A DNA stretch of 64,000 bases from Treponema sp. (lineage in GTDB: Bacteria > Spirochaetota > Spirochaetia > Treponematales > Treponemataceae), in the NCBI GenBank assembly GCA_016293495.1, contig JAEDED010000012.1, forward strand, positions 7,867 through 71,866, given 5' to 3'. A program made the translations under genes and the position numbers. The notes below the pieces were generated by a model that saw nothing but the letters and a program-made list of their open reading frames with translations, had not been told where the DNA came from and did not search any database. This document shows, piece by piece, positions 33,156 to 40,342 of this stretch (position 1 is its first letter; every line of letters starts with the position of its first letter).

Positions 33156-34526
33156 ATGAATTCCATAAACGAAACATTAATCAAAGATTATAAAACATTC
33201 CTTGATAACGGAAAAACTGAAAGGGAATGCGTTGAACAGATAATTAAGGCTTGCGAAAAAAATGGTTACAAAGACATCAGCCAGTACGAAAAACTCAAAA
33301 CCGGCGACAAGGTTTACATCACAAAAATGGGTAAGGCCATCGGACTTTTTCAGATTGGAAAAGACAAAATCGAAACCGGAATGAATATTCTGGGCGCGCA
33401 TATTGATTCCCCGAGACTTGATGCAAAACAGAATCCTGTGTACGAAAAAGACAGCATCACTTATTTGAATACGCATTATTACGGAGGAATTAAAAAGTAC
33501 CAGTGGACTGCAATTCCTCTTGCCATTCATGGCGTTGTAATCAAAAAAGACGGAACAAAAGTAAATGTCGTAATCGGTGAAAAAGCCGATGATCCTGTTT
33601 TCTGCATTTCGGATATTCTTCCGCACCTTGCACAGGACCAGATGAAAGATAAGGCAAGTGAATTTATCAAGGGCGAAGCACTTGATGTAATGCTGGGCTG
33701 CATTCCTCCGGTAAAAGAAACTGATGGCGAAAAGAAAGAAGCTGATGACGGTAAAAAAGAGAAAAAGCCTGATGGTAAAAAAATTGTAATGAAGCTCCTG
33801 AAGGAAACTTACAATATTGAAGAATCGGATTTTGAATCGGCAGAATTAGAAATTGTTCCTGCAGGTTCTGCAAGAGATATGGGGCTTGACCGTTCGATGA
33901 TTTTAGCTTACGGCCAGGATGACAGATCGTGTGCCTTTACTTCTGTGCAGGCAATGATTGAAACAGCTGCACAGTCAAGAACAACATGCTGTCTTTGTGT
34001 TGATAAAGAAGAAATCGGAAGTGTAGGTGCAACAGGAATGGCTTCTCAGCTTTTCGAAAATATGGTTTCAGAAATTGTTGCACGTACTGAAGACTGCTAT
34101 TCAGAATTAACCTTGAGAAGATGTCTTTCAAATTCCAATATGCTTTCAAGTGACGTAAACTCGGCTTACGATCCGATGAACGCAGGGCTTTACGATAAAC
34201 AGAACAGTTCTGCCCTTGGCGGCGGCGTTGCGTTCCAGAAGTATACAGGCGCAAGAGGAAAATCAGGCGCAAGCGATGCAAATCCTGAGTTTATTGCAAA
34301 AATCAGAAACCTGCTTTCTGAAAAAAATATCAGTTATCAGATGGCCGAACTCGGCAAGGTTGACCAGGGCGGCGGCGGAACAATAGCCTATCACGCAGCA
34401 AAATACGGAATGAACGTTCTTGATGCCGGCGTTGCAGTTTTAAGCATGCACGCTCCATGGGAAATTACAAGCAAGGTTGATATCTGTCAGATTTACGAAT
34501 GCTATAAAGCATTCCTGACAATGTAG
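33156..34526 (+). CDS. M18-family aspartyl aminopeptidase
   Basis: This is a 456-residue metallopeptidase. Zinc ligands and catalytic residues fall in GAHIDSPRLD (~80-89), GQDDRSC (~253), DKEEIGSVGATGM (~283) and SMHAPWE (~430). A Lys/Asp-rich insertion (~190-212) lengthens a surface loop. The enzyme removes acidic N-terminal residues from peptides in the cytoplasm. It starts behind AAGAGG. A direct repeat, GATTTACAGAAAA and GATTTTACAGAAAA, lies in its upstream region. tatD follows 19 nt downstream. Confidence 0.93.
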   Translation: MNSINETLIKDYKTFLDNGKTERECVEQIIKACEKNGYKDISQYEKLKTGDKVYITKMGKAIGLFQIGKDKIETGMNILGAHIDSPRLDAKQNPVYEKDSITYLNTHYYGGIKKYQWTAIPLAIHGVVIKKDGTKVNVVIGEKADDPVFCISDILPHLAQDQMKDKASEFIKGEALDVMLGCIPPVKETDGEKKEADDGKKEKKPDGKKIVMKLLKETYNIEESDFESAELEIVPAGSARDMGLDRSMILAYGQDDRSCAFTSVQAMIETAAQSRTTCCLCVDKEEIGSVGATGMASQLFENMVSEIVARTEDCYSELTLRRCLSNSNMLSSDVNSAYDPMNAGLYDKQNSSALGGGVAFQKYTGARGKSGASDANPEFIAKIRNLLSEKNISYQMAELGKVDQGGGGTIAYHAAKYGMNVLDAGVAVLSMHAPWEITSKVDICQIYECYKAFLTM

Positions 34527-34545
34527 TTTTTTACAGGGAATTTTT

Positions 34546-35418
34546 ATGTACTCGGATACACATTTTCATTTTCATATGCTTGAAAACCAGCCTCAGGTTC
34601 TAACCGGAATGGCAGAAAAAAACTGCTTTTTTGGTCTTGATATCGGCACTCACTGCGATGACCTTGCATCAAGACAGAAAGGAATGCTCGAAGCAATCGG
34701 CGAGTGTGAAAATTCCCTGAGAGAGAAAATAAAAAACTTTATTTATTTCTCTGCAGGAATCTGGCCGGCACCTGAAGCAATTCGCGACAGAGTAAATCAG
34801 ATGGAGATTCTTGAAAAAGAAATAAAACAGGCACTTGATTCCGGTGACAGTTTTATAAAAAAAGTCTGCGCCATCGGGGAATGCGGCCTTGACCACCACT
34901 GGAATCCAGCCGGCGTTGACGCACGATGCGAAAGTGATTTTGATGCTGAACTTTACAACGGCGAAAAAGAAATGTTTTTAATGCAGCTGGCTCTGGCTAA
35001 AAAATACAGCCTGCCGGTAATCGTACATTCAAGGGATGCGTTTGAAGGAACAATTGAATGCATTAAAGACGCCGGTTACGATAACGGAATCATTCACTGT
35101 TATAGTTACGGACTTGAAGAAGCAAAAGTGTTTCTTGACCGCGGCTGGTATCTTGCCTTCGGCGGCGGCGTAACTTATACGAAAAAAGCAAAAATGGATG
35201 CAATGATAGAAATGCTTAAATACATTCCCGAAGACAGATTGCTTCTCGAAACTGATGCGCCTTATCTTGCACCGGTTCCTTTTCGGGGAACTTCAAATAC
35301 GCCTCTGCTTATTGAACACAGTTACAGGTTTATTGCAGAAGCACGCGACATTGAGGTTGAAAAACTCTGCCAGACAGTTGATAAAAATATAAGGCAATTA
35401 TTCAGTAAATCTCTGTGA
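34546..35418 (+). CDS. tatD: TatD-family metal-dependent deoxyribonuclease
   Basis: This is a 290-residue TIM-barrel hydrolase with the metal-binding motifs DTHFHFH (start), IGECGLDHHW, IVHSRDA, IIHCYSY and LLETDAPYLAP. It is a DNA or RNA nuclease involved in repair or degradation. It is co-directional with the M18 gene. An insertion between the first and second motifs makes it slightly longer than most TatD proteins. Confidence 0.92.
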   Translation: MYSDTHFHFHMLENQPQVLTGMAEKNCFFGLDIGTHCDDLASRQKGMLEAIGECENSLREKIKNFIYFSAGIWPAPEAIRDRVNQMEILEKEIKQALDSGDSFIKKVCAIGECGLDHHWNPAGVDARCESDFDAELYNGEKEMFLMQLALAKKYSLPVIVHSRDAFEGTIECIKDAGYDNGIIHCYSYGLEEAKVFLDRGWYLAFGGGVTYTKKAKMDAMIEMLKYIPEDRLLLETDAPYLAPVPFRGTSNTPLLIEHSYRFIAEARDIEVEKLCQTVDKNIRQLFSKSL

Positions 35419-35454
35419 ATAAATCCTTAATGAAGAAAAACGGTTTAAAATGAA

Positions 35455-35487
35455 AAAAGTCCTGTTTAGAAACAGGACTTTTTTATC
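35455..35487. terminator. bidirectional terminator
   Basis: AAAGTCCTGTTT/AAACAGGACTTT stem with A and T flanks, between convergent tatD (plus) and the lipoprotein gene (minus). Confidence 0.85.
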
Positions 35488-35502
35488 AGAAACTAAATGG
35501 AA

Positions 35503-35727
35503 TTAGAGTCCGAGTTCTTTAACTGCTTTTACAGCAGCGTCGTATTCAGCTTTGCAGTCTTTGCAAAGATTTGCAGTTAAGCCTGTTCCGCCAACTTCGT
35601 CTTTAACTGTGTATACAGTTACGTTTTCGTCTCCACATTCATCACAAGTGCCTTTTTTTCCACCACAAGATACGAATGCAATTGCGAATGTTGCTGCGAG
35701 AGCTACGATAGCCATAGCTTCTTTCAT
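35503..35727 (-). CDS. small zinc-ribbon lipoprotein
   Basis: This is a 74-residue protein. An N-terminal hydrophobic signal ends in a lipobox (AFVSC, Cys21). Mature sequence has C28-x2-C31 and C55-x2-C58 in a rubredoxin-like or zinc-ribbon arrangement. It should be an exported, membrane-anchored metal-binding protein; role unknown. ATG 35727 is chosen because GGAGG lies 7 nt upstream, although the open frame extends 18 residues further. Confidence 0.7.
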   Translation of the reverse strand: MKEAMAIVALAATFAIAFVSCGGKKGTCDECGDENVTVYTVKDEVGGTGLTANLCKDCKAEYDAAVKAVKELGL

Positions 35728-35823
35728 TGTTCTACCTCCGACAGTAGTTATAAATAAAGTATTTTTTTTTCTGTTATTCACAGATAAAAATTATTATATC
35801 ATAGAAAACGAAATATGTAAACG

Positions 35824-35880
35824 AAAAAAAAATGCACCTCTTAAAATTGAACTTTATTTGTCCAACTTTAGGGGTGCACT
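35824..35880 (-). terminator. terminator of the pgi transcript
   Basis: 16/17-bp imperfect stem (35833-35849 with 35863-35878) followed on the minus strand by nine T residues. The stem resembles ends of some insertion elements, so an IS origin is possible. Confidence 0.65.
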
Positions 35881-35957
35881 TCATATTACTGAAAGCCTTT
35901 ATTTTTATAAACTTTACTCGCAGCACACTTCGCCGCAGGCAAATCTAAAAAACAATT

Positions 35958-36105
35958 ACAATCCAAAGAATGATGAGTAAGCTTTAAGAGCTCCATGCGA
36001 GTTGTCAAGGCACGTTCGCTTTGCTCACTTAAAGCCTTGAGTAACTCGCTTGCCAGATGTAAAAAGCATTTTACATCCGGCATCATAGCTCTTAGAAAGA
36101 ACGTT
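35958..36105 (-). pseudogene. duplicated and interrupted copy of the pgi 3' end
   Basis: On the minus strand, VLSKSYD (36085-36105) and then, after an ~85-bp insertion, GALKAYSSFFGL and a stop (about 35958-35996) reproduce exactly the last 19 residues of pgi. The two DNA copies differ by several silent changes, so the duplication is not very recent. Confidence 0.75.
35997..36081. repeat. palindromic two-hairpin element inserted in the pgi-tail copy
   Basis: First hairpin: GCGAGTT-g-TCAAGGC (35997-36011) pairs with GCCTTGA-gt-AACTCGC (36034-36049). Second hairpin: GATGTAAAA (36056-36064) pairs with TTTTACATC (36069-36077) within a GCC/GGC outer stem. The insertion is flanked by ATG on both sides, a possible 3-bp target duplication. 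Confidence 0.65.
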
Positions 36106-36131
36106 CTTTCTTATTGGATTGTATTCTTAAC

Positions 36132-37715
36132 TTACAGTCCAAAGAATGATGAATATGCTTTGAGCGCACCATCGTAGCTCTTAGAAAGAACGGCTTTTGC
36201 GAGTTTCTTTCCGAGCTGAACGCCTTCCTGGTCGAAGCTGTTGATGTTCCATGCAAAGCCCTGGAACATAACTTTGTTTTCGAAGTGAGCAAGGAGAGCT
36301 CCAAGTGTTTTTGGTGTAAGAGCATCTGCGTAAATCAAGCTTGAAGGTCTTTCACCAGCAAAACTCTTGTTAGGATCAGCATCAGCTTTACCGCAAGCGA
36401 AAGCAACAATCTGAGCTACAACGTTAGCGCAGAGTTTTTTCTGGCTTGTTGAATCTTCGATTACAACGTCTTTTCCTGTCTGGTTAGAGTTGAATGCGAT
36501 GAACTGCAATGGAGTAATGTCTGTTCCCTGGTGGAGGAGCTGGTAGAATGAGTGCTGACCGTTTGTTCCTGGTTCACCAAAGATTACTGGTCCTGTAACG
36601 TATGAGATTTCTTTTCCGTCACGGTTTACTGATTTACCGTTTGATTCCATATCGAGCTGCTGCAAGTGTGCAGGGAAGCGGCTCAATGCCTGTGAGTATG
36701 GAAGAATTGCAGTTGCAGGATATTCCTGAACATTGCGTTCGTAGATACCGATGAGGGCGTCGAGCAATGCAGGGTTTTTGCGGATATCAGCTTCTTTTGC
36801 TGTCTTGTCTTCTTCTGCAGCTCCGTCGAGGAATGCTGCGAATACTTCAGGTCCGAATGCAAGTGAAAGGATTGCTCCACCTACAGCAGATGTAGAAGAG
36901 TAACGTCCACCGATGTAGTCGTCCATGAAGAAGCATGCCATGTAATCAGGATTTCCTACGAGAGGAGAAGTTTCTGATGTTACAGCGATCATGTGTTTTG
37001 AAACTTCACAGCCTGCTTTTTTGATTGCGTCTTTTACGAAGCTTTCGTTTGTAAGAGTTTCAAGTGTTGTTCCTGATTTAGAAACAAGAATGAAAATTGT
37101 TTTAGAAATATCAATTGAAGCAAGAACAGATGCAGCATCGTCTGGGTCAACGTTTGAAATGAAGTTAGCTGACATCTTGAATGTGTTGTTTGCTTTTGCC
37201 CAGTTTTCGAGAGCAAGGTACATAGCGCGAGGACCAAGGTCTGAACCGCCGATACCAATCTGACAAACTGAAGTATATTTTTCGCCTTTTTCGTTTACAA
37301 GTTCGCCGTTGTGAACTTTGTTTGCGAAGTCTGCGATGTCTTTCTGAATCTGAACGTAGAAGTCACGTTTGTTTTTTCCATCTGCGATTACATCTTTTCC
37401 GAGCTGACCGCGTGTGAGGTGGTGCAATACCATTCTCTTTTCACCAGTGTTAACAACTTCACCATTATAAAGAGCTTCAAATTTTTCAACTAACTGAGCT
37501 TCTTTAGAAAGATCAGCAAGTACGCTCAAAATCTGTTCGTTAACCTGTTTTGCAGCATAGTTGTATTTAAGTCCTGCTGCCATTGGTACTGAATATTCAG
37601 CAACACGTTTTGCAGCATCAGCGCCGCCGAGAACGTCTGCCAATTTTACCTGTCCCTTGAGAGAGAGCATCTTCTTGTAAGAAGGGAGTGTGTCAATGTT
37701 TGACCATGTAATCAT
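36132..37715 (-). CDS. pgi: glucose-6-phosphate isomerase
   Basis: This is a 527-residue enzyme with Pgi signatures GGRYSSTSAVGG, MESNGKSVNR and the sugar-phosphate-binding VSKSGTTLETLTNE. It interconverts glucose 6-phosphate and fructose 6-phosphate in glycolysis. ATG 37715 is preferred because TAGGAG precedes it; the open frame runs 41 residues further upstream, but those do not resemble Pgi. argR lies 115 nt upstream on the same strand. Its final 19 codons are repeated downstream in a broken copy. Confidence 0.97.
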   Translation of the reverse strand: MITWSNIDTLPSYKKMLSLKGQVKLADVLGGADAAKRVAEYSVPMAAGLKYNYAAKQVNEQILSVLADLSKEAQLVEKFEALYNGEVVNTGEKRMVLHHLTRGQLGKDVIADGKNKRDFYVQIQKDIADFANKVHNGELVNEKGEKYTSVCQIGIGGSDLGPRAMYLALENWAKANNTFKMSANFISNVDPDDAASVLASIDISKTIFILVSKSGTTLETLTNESFVKDAIKKAGCEVSKHMIAVTSETSPLVGNPDYMACFFMDDYIGGRYSSTSAVGGAILSLAFGPEVFAAFLDGAAEEDKTAKEADIRKNPALLDALIGIYERNVQEYPATAILPYSQALSRFPAHLQQLDMESNGKSVNRDGKEISYVTGPVIFGEPGTNGQHSFYQLLHQGTDITPLQFIAFNSNQTGKDVVIEDSTSQKKLCANVVAQIVAFACGKADADPNKSFAGERPSSLIYADALTPKTLGALLAHFENKVMFQGFAWNINSFDQEGVQLGKKLAKAVLSKSYDGALKAYSSFFGL

Positions 37716-37830
37716 TTCGTTACTCCTAAAATGGATATTTAATAGTAGAAATATAGCAAATTTACATTTTTTTTGGTAGTAGGAATTTTTATGTGCCCGT
37801 GCACAGTTTGAAGAATTTGCAATGTCAGGT

Positions 37831-38298
37831 TTATTCAATTTCAGGAATAAGTTTCTTTAACTTTTCAATGAACTGTTTGCCTGTTACGCCCTCTTTTGTG
37901 CAGGCAAACATACAGTTGTCGCCGGCAACTGTTCCTAAGATTTCGTCAAAGTTCATGTTGTCGAGGGCGTTGCACACTGGGTTTGCGTGTCCCGGGAATG
38001 TCTTGATTACTACAATGTTTCCTGAGGCTTCAATTGAAATGTAGCCTCGTAAAAAATCCTGAATGAAAATGTGTTCTGATTCCTGGCTTTCTTCTTCTGT
38101 CGGTAAAGTGTAAACGTAACCGTCGCGGCCGTCAGCGATTTTTCCTACCTTTAAAAGCTTCAAGTCTCTTGAAAGTGTTGCCTGTGTTACTTCGAAGCCG
38201 CCTTTTGTTAAAAGGGCAAGGAGTTCTTCCTGGCTTTCGATTTTGTTATTCTTGATGAGTTTTCTGATTTCTTTTAAACGGGCGTCGCGTTCTTTCAA
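37831..38298 (-). CDS. argR: ArgR-family arginine repressor
   Basis: The 155-residue protein has an N-terminal winged helix (RLKEIRKLIKNNKIESQEELLALL, VTQATLSRDLKLLKV) and a C-terminal oligomerisation and arginine-binding domain (PGHANPVCNALD, EILGTVAGDNCMFA). In the family it represses arginine synthesis or activates catabolism. No arginine genes are in this window. An inverted repeat (38335-38354) lies in its upstream region. Confidence 0.93.
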   Translation of the reverse strand: MKERDARLKEIRKLIKNNKIESQEELLALLTKGGFEVTQATLSRDLKLLKVGKIADGRDGYVYTLPTEEESQESEHIFIQDFLRGYISIEASGNIVVIKTFPGHANPVCNALDNMNFDEILGTVAGDNCMFACTKEGVTGKQFIEKLKKLIPEIE

Positions 38299-38334
38299 AA
38301 GAGGCTCCTTTAGCGGTTCTTATAAAATGAATAT

Positions 38335-38354
38335 TTATGCATATTATTGCATAA
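38335..38354 (-). promoter_or_regulatory. inverted repeat upstream of argR, candidate ARG box
   Basis: TTATGCA, 6-nt spacer, TGCATAA, located 37 nt before the argR start on the AT-rich control region. It resembles the AT-rich dyads bound by ArgR, so autoregulation is plausible. Confidence 0.45.
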
Positions 38355-38642
38355 TTTTACATTTGTGAAAAGGTTGTAAAAATCAGAATTTACAAGAATC
38401 ACTGACAATATTGTAACCATCAACAATTAGGAAACGCAAGCCAGGCTGTAACTGCGTGAAGGCTAAGTTTGATCAAATGCAGCTTAAGAACCGTAAAAAA
38501 GGACATAAAAAGTATTTTGTAAAGAAACGTGAAGAACATATTCTTAAGTTCAAAAACATTCCATTCTGTCATTTATTTATTTTATAAATTTTGCCTTTAT
38601 TTTCGCCAAAGCGTAAACTTTTCAGAGGTGCTAGAAAATTCA
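38355..38642. other. gap between argR and the 167-aa gene
   Basis: The stretch contains a plus-strand open segment (about 38406-38587) with basic residues such as KNRKKGHKKYFVKKREEHILKF but no credible start codon. It may be a degraded gene. Nothing else can be supported. Confidence 0.4.
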
Positions 38643-39146
38643 ATGAAAAAAAATGATGGTGAAAAAATAATCGAAAGAGAAAAAGTCGTAGAACGAGGTG
38701 GATTTTTTAGTAAATTACTCTGCTTGATTTTAATTGTTTGCGTTGGATTATTTGCATATAAAAAGATTATGCTTGATTTTGATGGAAAATATGCTACCGA
38801 TAGACTTACATACACCGATGAGTATGGATTTTGCATGTTGATAACTTATTATCCTTCTTATCAGAAAGGTAATGCAAAAGGTTTTGCTGTAACTCATATT
38901 CCATTTGGAGCTTTGTTTACAGAAAGGGTGCAAGCAAATAAATATGGAGACGATATGGCTGATTCAGAAGAAATGCTTAAGGTATATCAACAACTTGCAA
39001 CATGGGGTGACAATGATTTAGTAGATTCATTAACAAAATCACTTTCTGATTCTGGAATGAGTACAAAGAGTTTAGATATAGGAAATCATGGTAAATATTT
39101 CACTATTCATGCTAAGGATGTTGGTTATGAAAATCCATATTATTAG
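38643..39146 (+). CDS. hypothetical single-pass membrane protein
   Basis: I do not recognise this 167-residue protein. A charged N-terminal ~20 residues, a membrane helix (FFSKLLCLILIVCVGLFAY, ~21-39) and a ~125-residue extracytoplasmic domain follow. A start at 38529 would add 38 residues; the one at 38643 is preferred because the membrane helix then lies near the N-terminus. It is followed 11 nt later by a Pmp3-like gene. Confidence 0.55.
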   Translation: MKKNDGEKIIEREKVVERGGFFSKLLCLILIVCVGLFAYKKIMLDFDGKYATDRLTYTDEYGFCMLITYYPSYQKGNAKGFAVTHIPFGALFTERVQANKYGDDMADSEEMLKVYQQLATWGDNDLVDSLTKSLSDSGMSTKSLDIGNHGKYFTIHAKDVGYENPYY

Positions 39147-39157
39147 GAGTTATAGAA

Positions 39158-39310
39158 ATGGGATGCGGACGAGCAATTTTGTGTATAATTTTTCCACCAT
39201 TAGCTGTGCTTGATAAAGGGTGTGGTGCAATATTACTAACATTGATTTTAACTTGTGCAGGTTGGATTCCTGAAGTAATAGCAGCTATTGTCTTTAATAG
39301 CAAGAAATAA
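39158..39310 (+). CDS. YqaE/Pmp3-family small hydrophobic protein
   Basis: The 50-residue ORF reads MGCGRAILCIIFPPLAVLDKG and then CGAILLTLILTCAGWIPEVIAAIVFNSKK. It matches the Pmp3 pattern of two membrane helices: FPPLAV, CG..LL...LT..G.IP..I.A. Pmp3 proteins respond to salt, cold or envelope stress and influence membrane potential. TAGGAG lies 8 nt before ATG. It is likely co-transcribed with the membrane protein upstream. Confidence 0.8.
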   Translation: MGCGRAILCIIFPPLAVLDKGCGAILLTLILTCAGWIPEVIAAIVFNSKK

Positions 39311-39559
39311 TCTCCCGACGAATAAAATCAATCAATCGAAGCCTCAAAAAAGCTTGTGATTCTTCTGCACAAAATTACTCAAGTAATTGTGACAATTTAA
39401 TCTTCTCATATACATAACAAAATATACAGAATATTCCTTTATTTTTATCATCAAATTCATTATAATCAGAGTTTGTAAAAATAACTTTTTATTCACAAAG
39501 TTTGCGTTGCAAACTGGAATAGTTAAACTTCCTGACTGACTTTTTATAGGAGTATACAA
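39311..39559. other. intergenic region before rubrerythrin
   Basis: It contains ATTACT-CA-AGTAAT (39368-39381), a TATAAT hexamer (39461-39466) that may be the rubrerythrin -10, and a perfect dyad AGTTTGC-GTT-GCAAACT (39499-39515). The last lies in the predicted 5'-UTR and could be an operator or an RNA hairpin. Confidence 0.45.
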
Positions 39560-40120
39560 ATGGGTAAATACACAGGAACTGAATCAGAAAAAAACATTCT
39601 TGCAGCTTTTGCAGGTGAATCGCAGGCAAGAAATAAGTACACATACTTTGCACAGGTTGCAAAGTCAGAAGGTAACGACAAAATTGCAGATGTCTTTACA
39701 AAAACTGCTGCAAACGAAGAAAACCACGCAAAAATGTGGTTAAAGGAACTTGAAGGAATTGGAGACTCAAAAGCAAATCTTACTCAAGCAGCAAACGGCG
39801 AAAACTACGAATGGACTGATATGTATGTAAAATTTGCAGAAACAGCCGACAAAGAAGGCTTCCCTGAACTTGCAAAAAAATTCCGTGCAATTGCAGACAT
39901 CGAAAAACGCCACGAAGAACGCTACCGCGCCCTTTTAAAAGAAGAAGATGCCGCATCTGCTCAGCTTAAAGACAGTTCTGTAAAAATCTGGGAATGTCTT
40001 AAATGCGGTCACATCGTAGTAGGTCCTTCTGCACCTGAATATTGCCCGACTTGTGATGAATACAACGCATATACACAGGTTACAGAAGAGAACTACGAAT
40101 TAATCCGCACTTGGGGCTAG
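39560..40120 (+). CDS. rbr: rubrerythrin
   Basis: This is a 186-residue protein. Residues ~1-140 form a ferritin-like four-helix bundle with diiron ligands in FAGESQARNKY, ANEENHAKMW, and ADIEKRHEERY. Residues ~145-186 form a rubredoxin domain with CLKCGH and CPTCDEY. It reduces hydrogen peroxide in anaerobes. It is preceded by TAGGAG and is expected to be monocistronic. Confidence 0.96.
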   Translation: MGKYTGTESEKNILAAFAGESQARNKYTYFAQVAKSEGNDKIADVFTKTAANEENHAKMWLKELEGIGDSKANLTQAANGENYEWTDMYVKFAETADKEGFPELAKKFRAIADIEKRHEERYRALLKEEDAASAQLKDSSVKIWECLKCGHIVVGPSAPEYCPTCDEYNAYTQVTEENYELIRTWG

Positions 40121-40130
40121 ATGCTAAGAA

Positions 40131-40167
40131 AACACTGAATAAATCCTATAGAGGATTTTTCAGTGTT
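40131..40167. terminator. long stem-loop after rubrerythrin
   Basis: AACACTGA/TCAGTGTT outer stem and ATCCT/AGGAT inner stem. It lacks a strong T-run, so termination efficiency is uncertain. Confidence 0.5.
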
Positions 40168-40197
40168 AACCTTGAATGAGCTTCTTTTTATCACAGA

Positions 40198-40305
40198 CTG
40201 TCAGATAGTTTTTCTGCAAGAAGTTCAAGCTGTCTGACAGTTTCATCATTTACGGCAATTTTGATTGTCACTTTTTCATCGATAATTTTAATATCCTGAA
40301 GCTGC
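40198..40305 (-). pseudogene. possible remnant ORF downstream of mutS2
   Basis: An open minus-strand segment reads KVTIKIAVNDETVRQLELLA and on to a stop, without a usable start codon. It looks like real coding sequence but is too short to name. Confidence 0.3.
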
Positions 40306-40342
40306 CTGTTTTATTCTAAAATCCATTTACAGTTTTACCTAC

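Larger units (their letters stand above)
35728..36131 (-). other. 404-bp gap holding the pgi terminator and a broken pgi-tail copy
   Basis: From left to right the gap holds the lipoprotein upstream region, a strong terminator for minus-strand transcription (35824-35880), about 80 bp without clear features, the first part of a duplicated pgi tail (35958-35996), a two-hairpin insertion (35993-36081), the rest of that tail copy (36082-36105), and an 18-bp perfect palindrome AGAAAGAAC/GTTCTTTCT. No intact gene is seen. Confidence 0.75.

Noticed and set aside
35833..35878. Insertion-sequence end near the lipoprotein gene.
   Set aside because: No transposase reading frame or second end was found; a terminator for pgi explains the hairpin and T-run.
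36006..36115. CRISPR-like repeats near pgi.
   Set aside because: The repeats are inverted pairs and a duplicated gene tail, not regularly spaced direct repeats with unique spacers, and no cas gene is present.
38406..38587. Basic ORF fragment (KNRKKGHKKYFVKKREE) as a gene.
   Set aside because: It has no start codon or ribosome site; kept only as a note in the gap entry.
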